Of a DNA stretch of 37,339 nt, positions 1-7,232 are shown one piece after another. The DNA is taken from positions 1 through 37,339 of the forward strand of contig JAPZRK010000037.1 in NCBI GenBank assembly GCA_027531445.1, read 5' to 3'. The number at the start of each line of letters is the position of its first letter. The stretch's first letter is position 1. The translations under genes and the position numbers were made by a program. Origin of the DNA: Leptospira sp. (GTDB taxonomy: Bacteria; Spirochaetota; Leptospiria; Leptospirales; Leptospiraceae). The notes under the pieces are model-generated. The model saw nothing but the letters and a program-made list of their open reading frames with translations, ran no database searches and was not told the origin of the DNA.

Positions 1-72
1 CTTTTATTTTTTGCCTTATTCTATGGTGCGATGGGGAGTCTATTTCTTGAAATTTTAAAGAAAGAATCTTGA
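1..72 (+). CDS. C-terminal end of a membrane protein, possibly CcmB
   Basis: Only the last 23 codons are in the window, read in frame 1 and ending in TGA at 70-72. The fragment is hydrophobic (a run like LLFFALFYGAMGSLFLEIL) and ends in a short charged tail, which fits the last transmembrane helix of an integral membrane protein. The next gene is ccmC, and ccmB commonly lies directly before ccmC, so the heme-exporter permease subunit CcmB is the natural guess. This rests on position and hydrophobicity alone; the fragment is too short to identify a family. Confidence 0.45.
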   Translation, partial: LLFFALFYGAMGSLFLEILKKES

Positions 73-98
73 ACTTACTTTTTTCCTAGAATTTATTT

Positions 99-827
99 GT
101 GAATATCGGATTTTGGACGTTAGTGACTAAAAAAATCTCCATTTTTCCTTTGGCTGTCGATCTTTCCCTTTGGGCCCTCGTTGCTTTTTTAGTTCCACTC
201 GCTATCATTGCCTCTCTCGTTTATCCAAATGTCATTTTAGAGCAAGGACTGAGTCATCGGATCTTTTATTTTCATGTTCCGGTCGCTTGGGTAGCGTTAT
301 ATGGTCCCATACTCGCGAGTTTCTTTTCAATTGGATACCTCATTTCAAAAAAGAGTATTTGGGACAATCTTGCCTTTAGCTCGAATCAAATTTCATTTTT
401 ATTTGCCCTCGGTGTTCTTTTCTCCGGGCCGATTTGGGCATATAGTGCGTGGGGGGTTCCGTGGGACCGAACTGATGCACGATTGCAATCTTTCTTTATT
501 CTTTGCCTCTCTCTTATTTCGTATTTTGTTTTTCGATTTCTCATATTAGATCCGAAAAAAAAGTGCATCTTGTCCGCCTATCTCTCTCTTCTTTGTGCGA
601 TTAGCTCCATCTTGACATGGGGTGCCATCCGCTGGATTGAAAATCCTGGAAATCATCCGGGTAGTGTGCTCGGAAAAGGTGGAATGGATGGTGATATGCG
701 TTCCACTTTTTGGTTTTCCGTAGTGGCTTTCCATTTTCTATTTTTGTTACTATTTGTATTAACCTATAGAACTCAAAAAATACTTTCCCTAAGAGAGATC
801 GTACGTGAAGAGCGAGGTGATTTTTGA
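99..827 (+). CDS. ccmC: CcmC-type heme export/handling protein
   Basis: A 242-residue polytopic membrane protein beginning with GTG. CcmC proteins bind heme at the periplasmic face and pass it to CcmE during cytochrome c maturation. Visible hallmarks are the HVP motif with His59, a tryptophan-rich WWD-type segment at about 112-128 (WAYSAWGVPWDRTDARL), and a second conserved-type histidine, His185, after it. The spacing of the two histidines around the WWD segment matches the family, where both serve as axial heme ligands. Length is typical of CcmC (about 240). It follows what may be ccmB after 26 bases, suggesting a ccm operon whose other members lie to the left. The ribosome site before the GTG is weak. 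It ends inside the leader of the next gene, so the two are probably co-transcribed. Confidence 0.87.
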   Translation: MNIGFWTLVTKKISIFPLAVDLSLWALVAFLVPLAIIASLVYPNVILEQGLSHRIFYFHVPVAWVALYGPILASFFSIGYLISKKSIWDNLAFSSNQISFLFALGVLFSGPIWAYSAWGVPWDRTDARLQSFFILCLSLISYFVFRFLILDPKKKCILSAYLSLLCAISSILTWGAIRWIENPGNHPGSVLGKGGMDGDMRSTFWFSVVAFHFLFLLLFVLTYRTQKILSLREIVREERGDF

Positions 828-829
828 CC

Positions 830-1954
830 ATGGAAAAAGAATTAGGTCATAGCATTCTCATCGTAGACGATGTACCTGAAAATGTTGAGCTTTTAAAATA
901 CCTTTTGAACAGTGAAGGTTTTCGGACATTCACAGCTTTTTCTGCCGAAGAGGCTCGTTTGATTCTTGTGAATACGCCCATAGATACACTGTTACTTGAT
1001 GTGAATATGCCCGTTCAGGATGGGTTCTCATTCTGTAGAGAGCTAAGACTTATGGACAAATTCAAACTCTTGCCAATTTTGTTTATCACATCAATTGATC
1101 GGGATGCTGGATTTGAAGAGGCAATGAAAAATGGTGGAGACGATTTTATAAATAAGCCATTTAACAAAAGAGAGCTAGTTGCTAAAATTCATTCTGTTGT
1201 TCGTATCAAAGATCTACAGGACGAACTATCGCGTGAAAAAGCAAAGTATGAAAAGGAACTTGCGACTGCCAGGAAAGTTCAGGACCAGCTCATACCGGAA
1301 AAGAAGTTCATTTGGAATGGTATTAAAGCACAAACATTATTTCATCCATTCTTTCAAATCGGTGGTGATTTTGTTGATTGTTGGGTGGATTCAAAACAAT
1401 TGCATATCGTTATAGCCGATTGCTCTGGACATGGACCTAGTGCCGCACTCATAGGTGCAATGTTTAAGATGCAATTATTCAATCTCGATCCCACTATGAA
1501 TTTAAAAGAGCGAGTGGCTCATATCCGGAAGAATATGGAGATTGTGATCCCTGAAGATTATTCTATCACGTTTTGTTACGCAATGATTGATCATGATAAT
1601 CTACTGACGTTTATCAATGGGGGACATCCGGCACCACTTTTACACATGAATGGTGTGACGAGAGCTTTGGAAGGTAGAAGTCCGATGATTATGGGAATCG
1701 ATTTACAAGCTAAGGATGATGTTCAAACGCTCCAACTAACGAAAGGTGCAAAGGTCTTTTTGTATACAGATGGCGCAAGTGAAGCTATGAATTCAAAATC
1801 TGTTTTTTTAGGTGAAGAGGGAATGTTGTCCCTTTTTCATGAATCGGTTATTAGCGGAGAAGATGTACTTCCTGCAATTCAACAACGAATCCTTAATTTT
1901 TGCGGGGAAACACCTCCCAATGATGATATGGCTATGGTTTGTATACAATTATGA
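830..1954 (+). CDS. Response regulator with PP2C-type (RsbU/SpoIIE) serine phosphatase output
   Basis: A 374-residue two-domain signalling protein. Residues about 7-122 form a receiver domain: acidic pair Asp13/Asp14, phospho-acceptor Asp57 in LLLDVNMP, then FITS and NKPF carrying the conserved Thr/Ser and Lys. A charged helix follows (about 125-150, probably coiled coil), then a PPM/PP2C phosphatase with GGDF, the metal-binding IADCSGHG, GGHPAPLL, LYTDGASEA and the final NDDMA. Such proteins dephosphorylate anti-sigma-factor antagonists or similar targets when phosphorylated by a sensor kinase; the partner is not in the window. I start at ATG 830 because GAGGTG at 814-819 is placed for it; a TTG at 824 is also possible. 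The stop overlaps the purC start as ATGA. Confidence 0.92.
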   Translation: MEKELGHSILIVDDVPENVELLKYLLNSEGFRTFTAFSAEEARLILVNTPIDTLLLDVNMPVQDGFSFCRELRLMDKFKLLPILFITSIDRDAGFEEAMKNGGDDFINKPFNKRELVAKIHSVVRIKDLQDELSREKAKYEKELATARKVQDQLIPEKKFIWNGIKAQTLFHPFFQIGGDFVDCWVDSKQLHIVIADCSGHGPSAALIGAMFKMQLFNLDPTMNLKERVAHIRKNMEIVIPEDYSITFCYAMIDHDNLLTFINGGHPAPLLHMNGVTRALEGRSPMIMGIDLQAKDDVQTLQLTKGAKVFLYTDGASEAMNSKSVFLGEEGMLSLFHESVISGEDVLPAIQQRILNFCGETPPNDDMAMVCIQL

Positions 1955-2802
1955 TCATAGAGCCAACATATCGTGGTAAGGTTAGAGATGTGTACGATTT
2001 GGGAGAGCACCTTATTTTACGTGCAACAGACAGAATCTCCGCCTTTGATGTAGTGTTTAACGAGCTTGTACCTGATAAAGGGAAGATCCTCACTCGGATT
2101 TCTACAAATTGGTTCCATTATTTCAAAAATATAAAGAATCACCTGGTAACAGATGATTCGGCTAACTTTCCAGAACCATTTCGAAATCAATCGGATTTTG
2201 AAGGAAGGTCTGTTCTTGTAAAAAAAACAAGTCGAGTGGACTTTGAATGTGTTGTGAGAGGCTATCTGTCTGGTTCGGCATATAAAGAATATAAGTCAAC
2301 AGGTATGGTAGCCTTTTTGCAATATCCGACAGGGATGTTAGAATCTCAGAATTTTGATGAACCGATTTTTACACCCGCAAGAAAAAATGATTCTGGACAT
2401 GATGAAAATGTAAGTGAGCTCACAATGCGAAATGAGGTCGGGGAAGATCTCTTTCATAAACTAAAAACGATGTCAATTTCTTTGTATACTGAAGCACATA
2501 ATAAAATGAAGTCGGCGGGAATAATACTTTGCGACACAAAATTTGAATTTGGTATTTTAAATGGGGAACCCATTTTGATCGATGAAATATTAACTCCAGA
2601 TTCATCCAGATATTGGGACGCCAACGATTATCGTCTTGGAACAACTCCTGCCAGTTTAGATAAACAAATTTTGCGCAATTGGCTTGAAAAGACGGACTGG
2701 GATAAAAACCCTCCTGCTCCAAAGCTTCCAGATATCCTTATAACAGAACTTAGAACAAAATATTTACAATTAGAAGAGAAAATCAAAACATGTTTGTCAT
2801 AA
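1951..2802 (+). CDS. purC: Phosphoribosylaminoimidazole-succinocarboxamide synthase (SAICAR synthetase)
   Basis: PurC ligates aspartate to CAIR using ATP in de novo purine synthesis. The 283-residue protein has the family's N-terminal signature (YRGKVRDVYDLG), the nucleotide-loop segment ATDRISAFDVV, ECVVRGYLSGSAYKEY, and the acidic LIDEILTPDSSRYW motif near residue 210. Length agrees with the longer bacterial/yeast-like PurC type. The ATG at 1951 overlaps the stop of the phosphatase gene (ATGA); an upstream in-frame TTG at 1939 is inside the neighbour and less likely. Its 3' end overlaps purS by 13 bases, so purC, purS and purQ are surely one transcript. Confidence 0.96.
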   Translation: MIIEPTYRGKVRDVYDLGEHLILRATDRISAFDVVFNELVPDKGKILTRISTNWFHYFKNIKNHLVTDDSANFPEPFRNQSDFEGRSVLVKKTSRVDFECVVRGYLSGSAYKEYKSTGMVAFLQYPTGMLESQNFDEPIFTPARKNDSGHDENVSELTMRNEVGEDLFHKLKTMSISLYTEAHNKMKSAGIILCDTKFEFGILNGEPILIDEILTPDSSRYWDANDYRLGTTPASLDKQILRNWLEKTDWDKNPPAPKLPDILITELRTKYLQLEEKIKTCLS

Positions 2803-3038
2803 AAATCAACATCACACTTAAAGATTCAGTCCTTGATCCTCAAGGTCAAACAGTATTGCGAGCGTTACATGATCAAGGCAAAAATCTAGTCAACGATTTA
2901 CGCGTTGGAAAGTATATAGAAGTCAAAGTGGATACAAATGATGTTGCCATTGCTGAAGAACATGCAAAAGAACTGTGCGGATCCGTTTTGGTAAACCAAG
3001 TCATCGAAACATTCAAATATTCTGTTGAAAAGATATGA
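2790..3038 (+). CDS. purS: Phosphoribosylformylglycinamidine synthase subunit PurS
   Basis: An 82-residue protein matching PurS in length and pattern: a first beta strand, then the segment DPQGQTVLRALHDQG, then the strand region with VGKYIEV and a closing helix with a conserved hydrophobic end. PurS is the small structural subunit that bridges PurQ and small-type PurL in the FGAM synthase complex. It overlaps purC by 13 bases and purQ by 4, placing it between them, as in many Gram-positive and spirochaete purine operons. The presence of PurS implies a small-type PurL; none is encoded directly downstream. Confidence 0.95.
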   Translation: MFVIKINITLKDSVLDPQGQTVLRALHDQGKNLVNDLRVGKYIEVKVDTNDVAIAEEHAKELCGSVLVNQVIETFKYSVEKI

Positions 3039-3688
3039 AAGTAAATGTAATCACATTTCCAGGGTCAAATTGTGATAAGGACATTGGTACCATACTCACA
3101 AACCAATTTCAAGCTGACGTGCAATATATATGGCATAAAGATCAATTCGAAAACAAACCGGATTTAGTTGTATTGCCAGGTGGCTTTTCTTTCGGTGATT
3201 ATTTGAGATGCGGTGCAATGGCAAAATTTAGTAATGCTATGAAATCCGTCTTACAGCATGTAGATCGAGGCGGAATGGTGTTAGGTGTTTGTAATGGTTT
3301 TCAAATACTAACTGAGAGCGGTCTACTCCCAGGTGCGCTTTTACATAATCGGACACTAAAGTACATTTGTAAAGATGTCAATTTAAAGCCAGTCCATAAC
3401 AATAAAATTGCAGAACAAATCCAAAAACAAAGCCTATCAATCCCTATAGCGCATGGTGAAGGTGCTTACTATGCTGAGCCTGACGTTCTCAAAGAAATTG
3501 AGGAAAAAGGGCAAGTTGTGTTTCGATATGAGACAAATCCCAACGGATCGTTAAATGATATTGCTGGGATTTCCAATCAAAATTTTAAGGTGATTGGAAT
3601 GATGCCTCATCCAGAAAGAGCGATGAACCCGTATACGAATCATTTAGACGGTAAGTTGATTTTCGAAGCTATTTTTTCGAATTTGTAA
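3035..3688 (+). CDS. purQ: Phosphoribosylformylglycinamidine synthase, glutaminase subunit PurQ
   Basis: A 217-residue class I glutamine amidotransferase. It releases ammonia from glutamine for the PurL synthetase subunit. The nucleophile is Cys86 in LGVCNGFQ, and the His-Glu of the triad lie in the C-terminal PHPERA motif. The N-terminus (ITFPGSNCD) and the PGGFSFGDYLR oxyanion-side segment are typical PurQ. Start and upstream stop overlap as ATGA. The gene ends the purine run: the next gene is 55 bases away with its own promoter-like sequence, and purL is absent from the window. Confidence 0.96.
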   Translation: MKVNVITFPGSNCDKDIGTILTNQFQADVQYIWHKDQFENKPDLVVLPGGFSFGDYLRCGAMAKFSNAMKSVLQHVDRGGMVLGVCNGFQILTESGLLPGALLHNRTLKYICKDVNLKPVHNNKIAEQIQKQSLSIPIAHGEGAYYAEPDVLKEIEEKGQVVFRYETNPNGSLNDIAGISNQNFKVIGMMPHPERAMNPYTNHLDGKLIFEAIFSNL

Positions 3689-3705
3689 TGTAATTTCTTA
3701 CACTT

Positions 3706-3735
3706 TTCTTGCTTTTTTTGGAGTTGCGGTATACT
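3706..3735 (+). promoter_or_regulatory. Candidate promoter of glgC
   Basis: TATACT at 3730-3735 is a good -10 match. The -35 could be TTCTTG at 3706-3711 (18-base spacer) or TTGCTT at 3709-3714 (15-base spacer). Transcription would begin about 3742, only a base or two before the glgC ATG at 3744, implying a leaderless or nearly leaderless message. This is motif matching only. Confidence 0.4.
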
Positions 3736-3743
3736 ACTATCCT

Positions 3744-5027
3744 ATGCGTTTTTCAGAAGATTCAATCGACAGTGTGGATTTTATTCTCAAAAAGGATGAA
3801 ATTCTAACAATCATTCTTGGAGGTGGGAAAGGAACCAGATTGCTTCCGTTGACCGAGAAACGATCAAAGCCAGCAGTTAGCTTTGGAGGAAAGTATCGAC
3901 TGATTGATATTCCTATATCAAATTCTTTAAATAGTGGATTTGAAAAAATTTTTGTTCTAACACAGTTCAATTCATACTCTTTGAATCGACACATTCACAG
4001 GACCTATTCAACGACCTCTATCCATCAAAAGTCTTTTGTTGAAATCATAGCAGCAGAACAAACTGTATCCAGTGTAAATTGGTTTGAAGGAACAGCCGAT
4101 GCCGTGCGAAAGGTCCTTCCTTACATTCGTGAACAAAAACCTAAATATGTTCTAATACTTTCTGGGGATCAGCTGTACAATATGGATCTTTCTGATTTTA
4201 TGCAAAATCATTTGATTGATCCTGAAACAGAGATAAGTGTCGCCTGCAATGCCGTTCAAGAAGAGCAGGTTTATGGATTGGGAATCGTTCAAACGGGAGA
4301 GGGTGGATTCATTCAAGAATTCATTGAAAAACCCCAGGATCTAGACCAGGTCCAATCGTGTAGGCAAGAGGGGAACACCTTCCTCGCAAACATGGGCATC
4401 TACATATTTAATACTAAAACGTTAATTGAAGTTTTAGAAGATCCTTTAATGACAGACTTTGGTAAAGAAATTTTACCAAGGGCGATCAAAGAAAAGAAGG
4501 TAAAAGCTTATAATTACGAAGGTTATTGGGAAGACATTGGAACCATTCGAGCATTTTATGAGGCAAATTTAATGCTAACGGACGATATCCCAAAATTTAA
4601 CCTTTATCTTGAAAAGACACCGTTCTTCACTCGTGCAAGATCGCTCCCGCCATCAAAGATCAATCATGCGCTGATCAACAAAGCGCTCATTTCCGAGGGA
4701 ACGATTTTGAACCATTGCGAAATCCATAGATCAATCATTGGGGTGAGGCAATTTATCGATCGCGGAACCAAAATCTATGACTCTGTGGTTATGGGACTGG
4801 ATCACTATGGTCGATTTGACCGAACAACAGGAAAGATTCCGATTGGGATAGGACCTGATTGTGAGATACGAAATGCCATCATTGATAAAGATTGTGCCAT
4901 TGGAGCCGGCGTTAAGCTTCTGAATAAAAGCCATCTAACTGAATTTGAAGATGAATTCGTTAGGATCCGAGAGGGAATCATTGTTGTTCCTAGACATGCA
5001 ACGATACCAGACGGTTATGAGATTTAA
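3744..5027 (+). CDS. glgC: Glucose-1-phosphate adenylyltransferase (ADP-glucose pyrophosphorylase)
   Basis: GlgC makes ADP-glucose from glucose-1-phosphate and ATP, the committed step of bacterial glycogen synthesis. The 427-residue protein has the nucleotidyltransferase signature IILGGGKGTRLLPLT, the substrate-site segments SGDQLYNMD, YGLGIVQ, FIEKP and YWEDIGTIRAFYEANL, and a C-terminal left-handed beta-helix region rich in isoleucine/aspartate repeats (about 320-410). Length fits the family. The first 18-20 residues before LTIILGGG are slightly longer than usual; no better internal ATG is visible. No classical ribosome site precedes the ATG, consistent with a very short leader. No other glycogen gene is adjacent. 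Confidence 0.94.
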   Translation: MRFSEDSIDSVDFILKKDEILTIILGGGKGTRLLPLTEKRSKPAVSFGGKYRLIDIPISNSLNSGFEKIFVLTQFNSYSLNRHIHRTYSTTSIHQKSFVEIIAAEQTVSSVNWFEGTADAVRKVLPYIREQKPKYVLILSGDQLYNMDLSDFMQNHLIDPETEISVACNAVQEEQVYGLGIVQTGEGGFIQEFIEKPQDLDQVQSCRQEGNTFLANMGIYIFNTKTLIEVLEDPLMTDFGKEILPRAIKEKKVKAYNYEGYWEDIGTIRAFYEANLMLTDDIPKFNLYLEKTPFFTRARSLPPSKINHALINKALISEGTILNHCEIHRSIIGVRQFIDRGTKIYDSVVMGLDHYGRFDRTTGKIPIGIGPDCEIRNAIIDKDCAIGAGVKLLNKSHLTEFEDEFVRIREGIIVVPRHATIPDGYEI

Positions 5028-5070
5028 GAATTCCATAAAAATGACATATTTGTGGAAAAATGAAACAACA

Positions 5071-5139
5071 TTGACATTTTATCTCTAAAAAAGGGTTGCC
5101 GTTCTTCGTAGTTTCCACACCTTATCCTTTAGAGATAAA
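5071..5139 (+). promoter_or_regulatory. Leader of the EAL gene with a perfect 12-bp inverted repeat
   Basis: TTTATCTCTAAA at 5078-5089 is exactly complementary to TTTAGAGATAAA at 5128-5139. The arms are separated by 38 bases, and the second arm ends five bases before the ATG at 5145, covering the place where a ribosome would bind. A TTGACA lies at 5071-5076, just before the first arm. If both arms are transcribed they would form a long hairpin masking the start region; alternatively each arm is a half-site for a DNA-binding protein. Seen directly; function inferred. Confidence 0.5.
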
Positions 5140-5144
5140 GAACT

Positions 5145-6383
5145 ATGTTCATTACAGAAACAGAACAAGGGAATCAGTTTTGGAATGAGTCACATTTTGT
5201 GCCACACTTCCAGCCCATCGTAAATGCGATCAATAGATCCATCTCTGCCTATGAAGTTTTAGGGAGACAGTTCAATCCTGAAGAAAACTCCTACCACTCC
5301 TTAGGCGGTCTTTTTCATAGCCGGGATCAAGATATGGTCCCTATTTATAATATTGACCGTATCCTTCGTGAAAAAGCAGTTCGATTGCTGAAGGAATCTA
5401 ACCTTCGTACTAAGCTCTTTTTTAATATGATGCCGAATTTTTTATCTCGGGTCCACCATACGGATCTTTTTGCAGAAAACTTCCATATCATCCAACTGAT
5501 TGAAAAGTATGGGATCAATCGCAACCAGGTTGTGATCGAAATCACAGAGGATGAATTTGAAGGCTCGATCGAAAGGCTGATACAAATTGTTCAAATCTTT
5601 AGAGATTATGGTTTAAAAATCGCAATTGATGATTTAGGATCTGGTTTTTCCAATTTGGAAAGGATCGGATACCTTCATCCTGATATTATGAAGGTTGATA
5701 TTCAGATTATGAGGGAAAGTTTGAATAAGAACTCCTTCAAGCAGGTGCTTGGTGCGATTTCTGAGATGTCTCAAAAATTGGGATCTCAACTACTTTTTGA
5801 AGGAATCGAAACAGAAGAGGAACTAAACCTCGCATTATCTATGGGTGCAAATTTGTTGCAGGGATACTATTTTGCGACCCCCAACCAGAGTTTTTTAAAT
5901 CGCAATACCTTTGCTGAACAGATGACGACGGTGTTGGAAAACTTTACGAAGAAGAGATCGCTAGAACTTGCAGAAAAAGGCAGCAGAGAACAAATCATCA
6001 TTGATCATTTGAATGATGTTCTTGGGAACTTCGATGCATCTAAAGAAGATGATTTTTTACAGCATTTTGGATCTATTTTAAAAACCCTTCCGAGGATCAT
6101 TCTAAAGATCTTTGTATGTGATAAAGATGGCTATCAGATTACTCCTACATATGATTTGGATCGAATGGCGGGAGGTTTTATTGAGAAACGGAATCAAATA
6201 GGTAACAATTATGCTTGGAAACCGTACTTTCTGAAACATAAAGCAGAGTCCGATCGATTTCAAAAAAAGTGGGGAGTTACTTATCCACTTTATGATATTC
6301 AAAATCAAAACCAATACGTAATCTTTACTTTCTCCCTTTCTGAATCACGAATCTTGATTGCCCAAGTCGATTGGACGGACTAG
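5145..6383 (+). CDS. EAL-domain protein (c-di-GMP phosphodiesterase or receptor) with YkuI-like C-terminal domain
   Basis: A 412-residue cytoplasmic protein. Residues about 15-270 are an EAL domain: the signature appears as EVL (37-39), followed by FFNMMPNF (metal Asn position), the IEITEDE motif, the paired aspartates in IDDLGSG, the lysine of MKVDIQ, the FEGIETEEE motif and LLQGYYFATP. Most residues needed for hydrolysis of c-di-GMP are therefore in place, though with variant neighbours (DDLGSG for DDFGTG). Residues about 300-412 form a second region with DKDGYQ and NYAWKPYF, resembling the PAS/Cache-like C-terminal domain of Bacillus YkuI. No membrane segment or GGDEF domain. Whether it degrades or only binds c-di-GMP is not decidable from sequence. 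It is a single gene with its own leader, containing an inverted repeat. Confidence 0.9.
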   Translation: MFITETEQGNQFWNESHFVPHFQPIVNAINRSISAYEVLGRQFNPEENSYHSLGGLFHSRDQDMVPIYNIDRILREKAVRLLKESNLRTKLFFNMMPNFLSRVHHTDLFAENFHIIQLIEKYGINRNQVVIEITEDEFEGSIERLIQIVQIFRDYGLKIAIDDLGSGFSNLERIGYLHPDIMKVDIQIMRESLNKNSFKQVLGAISEMSQKLGSQLLFEGIETEEELNLALSMGANLLQGYYFATPNQSFLNRNTFAEQMTTVLENFTKKRSLELAEKGSREQIIIDHLNDVLGNFDASKEDDFLQHFGSILKTLPRIILKIFVCDKDGYQITPTYDLDRMAGGFIEKRNQIGNNYAWKPYFLKHKAESDRFQKKWGVTYPLYDIQNQNQYVIFTFSLSESRILIAQVDWTD

Positions 6384-6433
6384 GAATCGTTTGTTTTTTT
6401 AGGTGTATCTCATTTCCTGGTAGAAGGAAAACG

Positions 6434-6460
6434 TCTAAAAATAGAACCATTCTAAAAATA
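6434..6460 (+). promoter_or_regulatory. Repeat pair upstream of sufC, candidate operator
   Basis: The 10-mer TCTAAAAATA occurs at 6434-6443 and again at 6451-6460, 17 bases apart start to start. Between and overlapping them is an inverted repeat, TAGAA-CCA-TTCTA (6442-6454). It lies 20-46 bases before the sufC start, where an iron- or cluster-sensing repressor could act. The motif does not match a regulator site I can name. Confidence 0.35.
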
Positions 6461-6479
6461 CTTTTACAGGGATAAAGAT

Positions 6480-7232
6480 TTGTCCAAACTTCTGGAAATT
6501 CGTGAATTACGAGCTAGTGTGGGAGATAAGGAAATTCTCAAAGGTGTGAATCTCTCTATCGGTTCCGGTGAAGTGCATGCGATAATGGGACCAAATGGTT
6601 CCGGTAAAAGCACACTATCAAATGTTATACTAGGTCATCCAAAATATTCGGTAACGAGTGGAGATATACTCTTTAAAGGCCAGTCTGTACTTGGTATGCC
6701 AACTGATGAAAGGGCAAGACTTGGTCTGTTTTTATCCTTTCAGTATCCTACCGCCTTACCGGGTGTTACCATCGGTAACTTTTTAAAATCAATCTTAAAG
6801 GCAAATCGTGGGAAAGATATTCCCGTTCGCGAGTTCAAGGCAGAACTTAAAGAGGCTATGTCATTACTTGATGTGCCTGACTCGTTTATAGGTCGTTATG
6901 TAAACGATGGTTTTTCTGGTGGTGAGAAAAAAAAGGCTGAAATTTTACAAATGAGACTATTGAAACCAGCTCTCGCCATTTTGGATGAGACGGATTCAGG
7001 CCTCGACATTGATGCGCTAAGGATCGTTTCTGAAGGGATTACTGCAAATCGTTCGGAAGATCGATCTATATTGCTGATCACACACTATCAACGAATGTTA
7101 AATTATGTTATCCCAGATTTTATACATGTTTTTGCTGATGGTCGGGTTTTAGAGACAGGGGGTAAGGAACTTTCGTTAAAGTTAGAAGCCGATGGATATG
7201 ACTGGATACTAGAAAAGGCTGGTATTAAGTAG
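6480..7232 (+). CDS. sufC: Fe-S cluster assembly ATPase SufC
   Basis: A 250-residue ABC-type ATPase that drives conformational change of the SufB/SufD scaffold during Fe-S cluster assembly. It shows Walker A GPNGSGKST, the SufC-style signature FSGGEKKKAEILQM, and Walker B with LAILDETDSGLDIDAL, a SufC hallmark. Length is standard. Start is TTG at 6480, supported by AGGGA at 6468-6472 seven bases upstream. It is the first gene of a tightly packed nine-gene run; the preceding gene is EAL, not sufB. Confidence 0.96.
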   Translation: MSKLLEIRELRASVGDKEILKGVNLSIGSGEVHAIMGPNGSGKSTLSNVILGHPKYSVTSGDILFKGQSVLGMPTDERARLGLFLSFQYPTALPGVTIGNFLKSILKANRGKDIPVREFKAELKEAMSLLDVPDSFIGRYVNDGFSGGEKKKAEILQMRLLKPALAILDETDSGLDIDALRIVSEGITANRSEDRSILLITHYQRMLNYVIPDFIHVFADGRVLETGGKELSLKLEADGYDWILEKAGIK

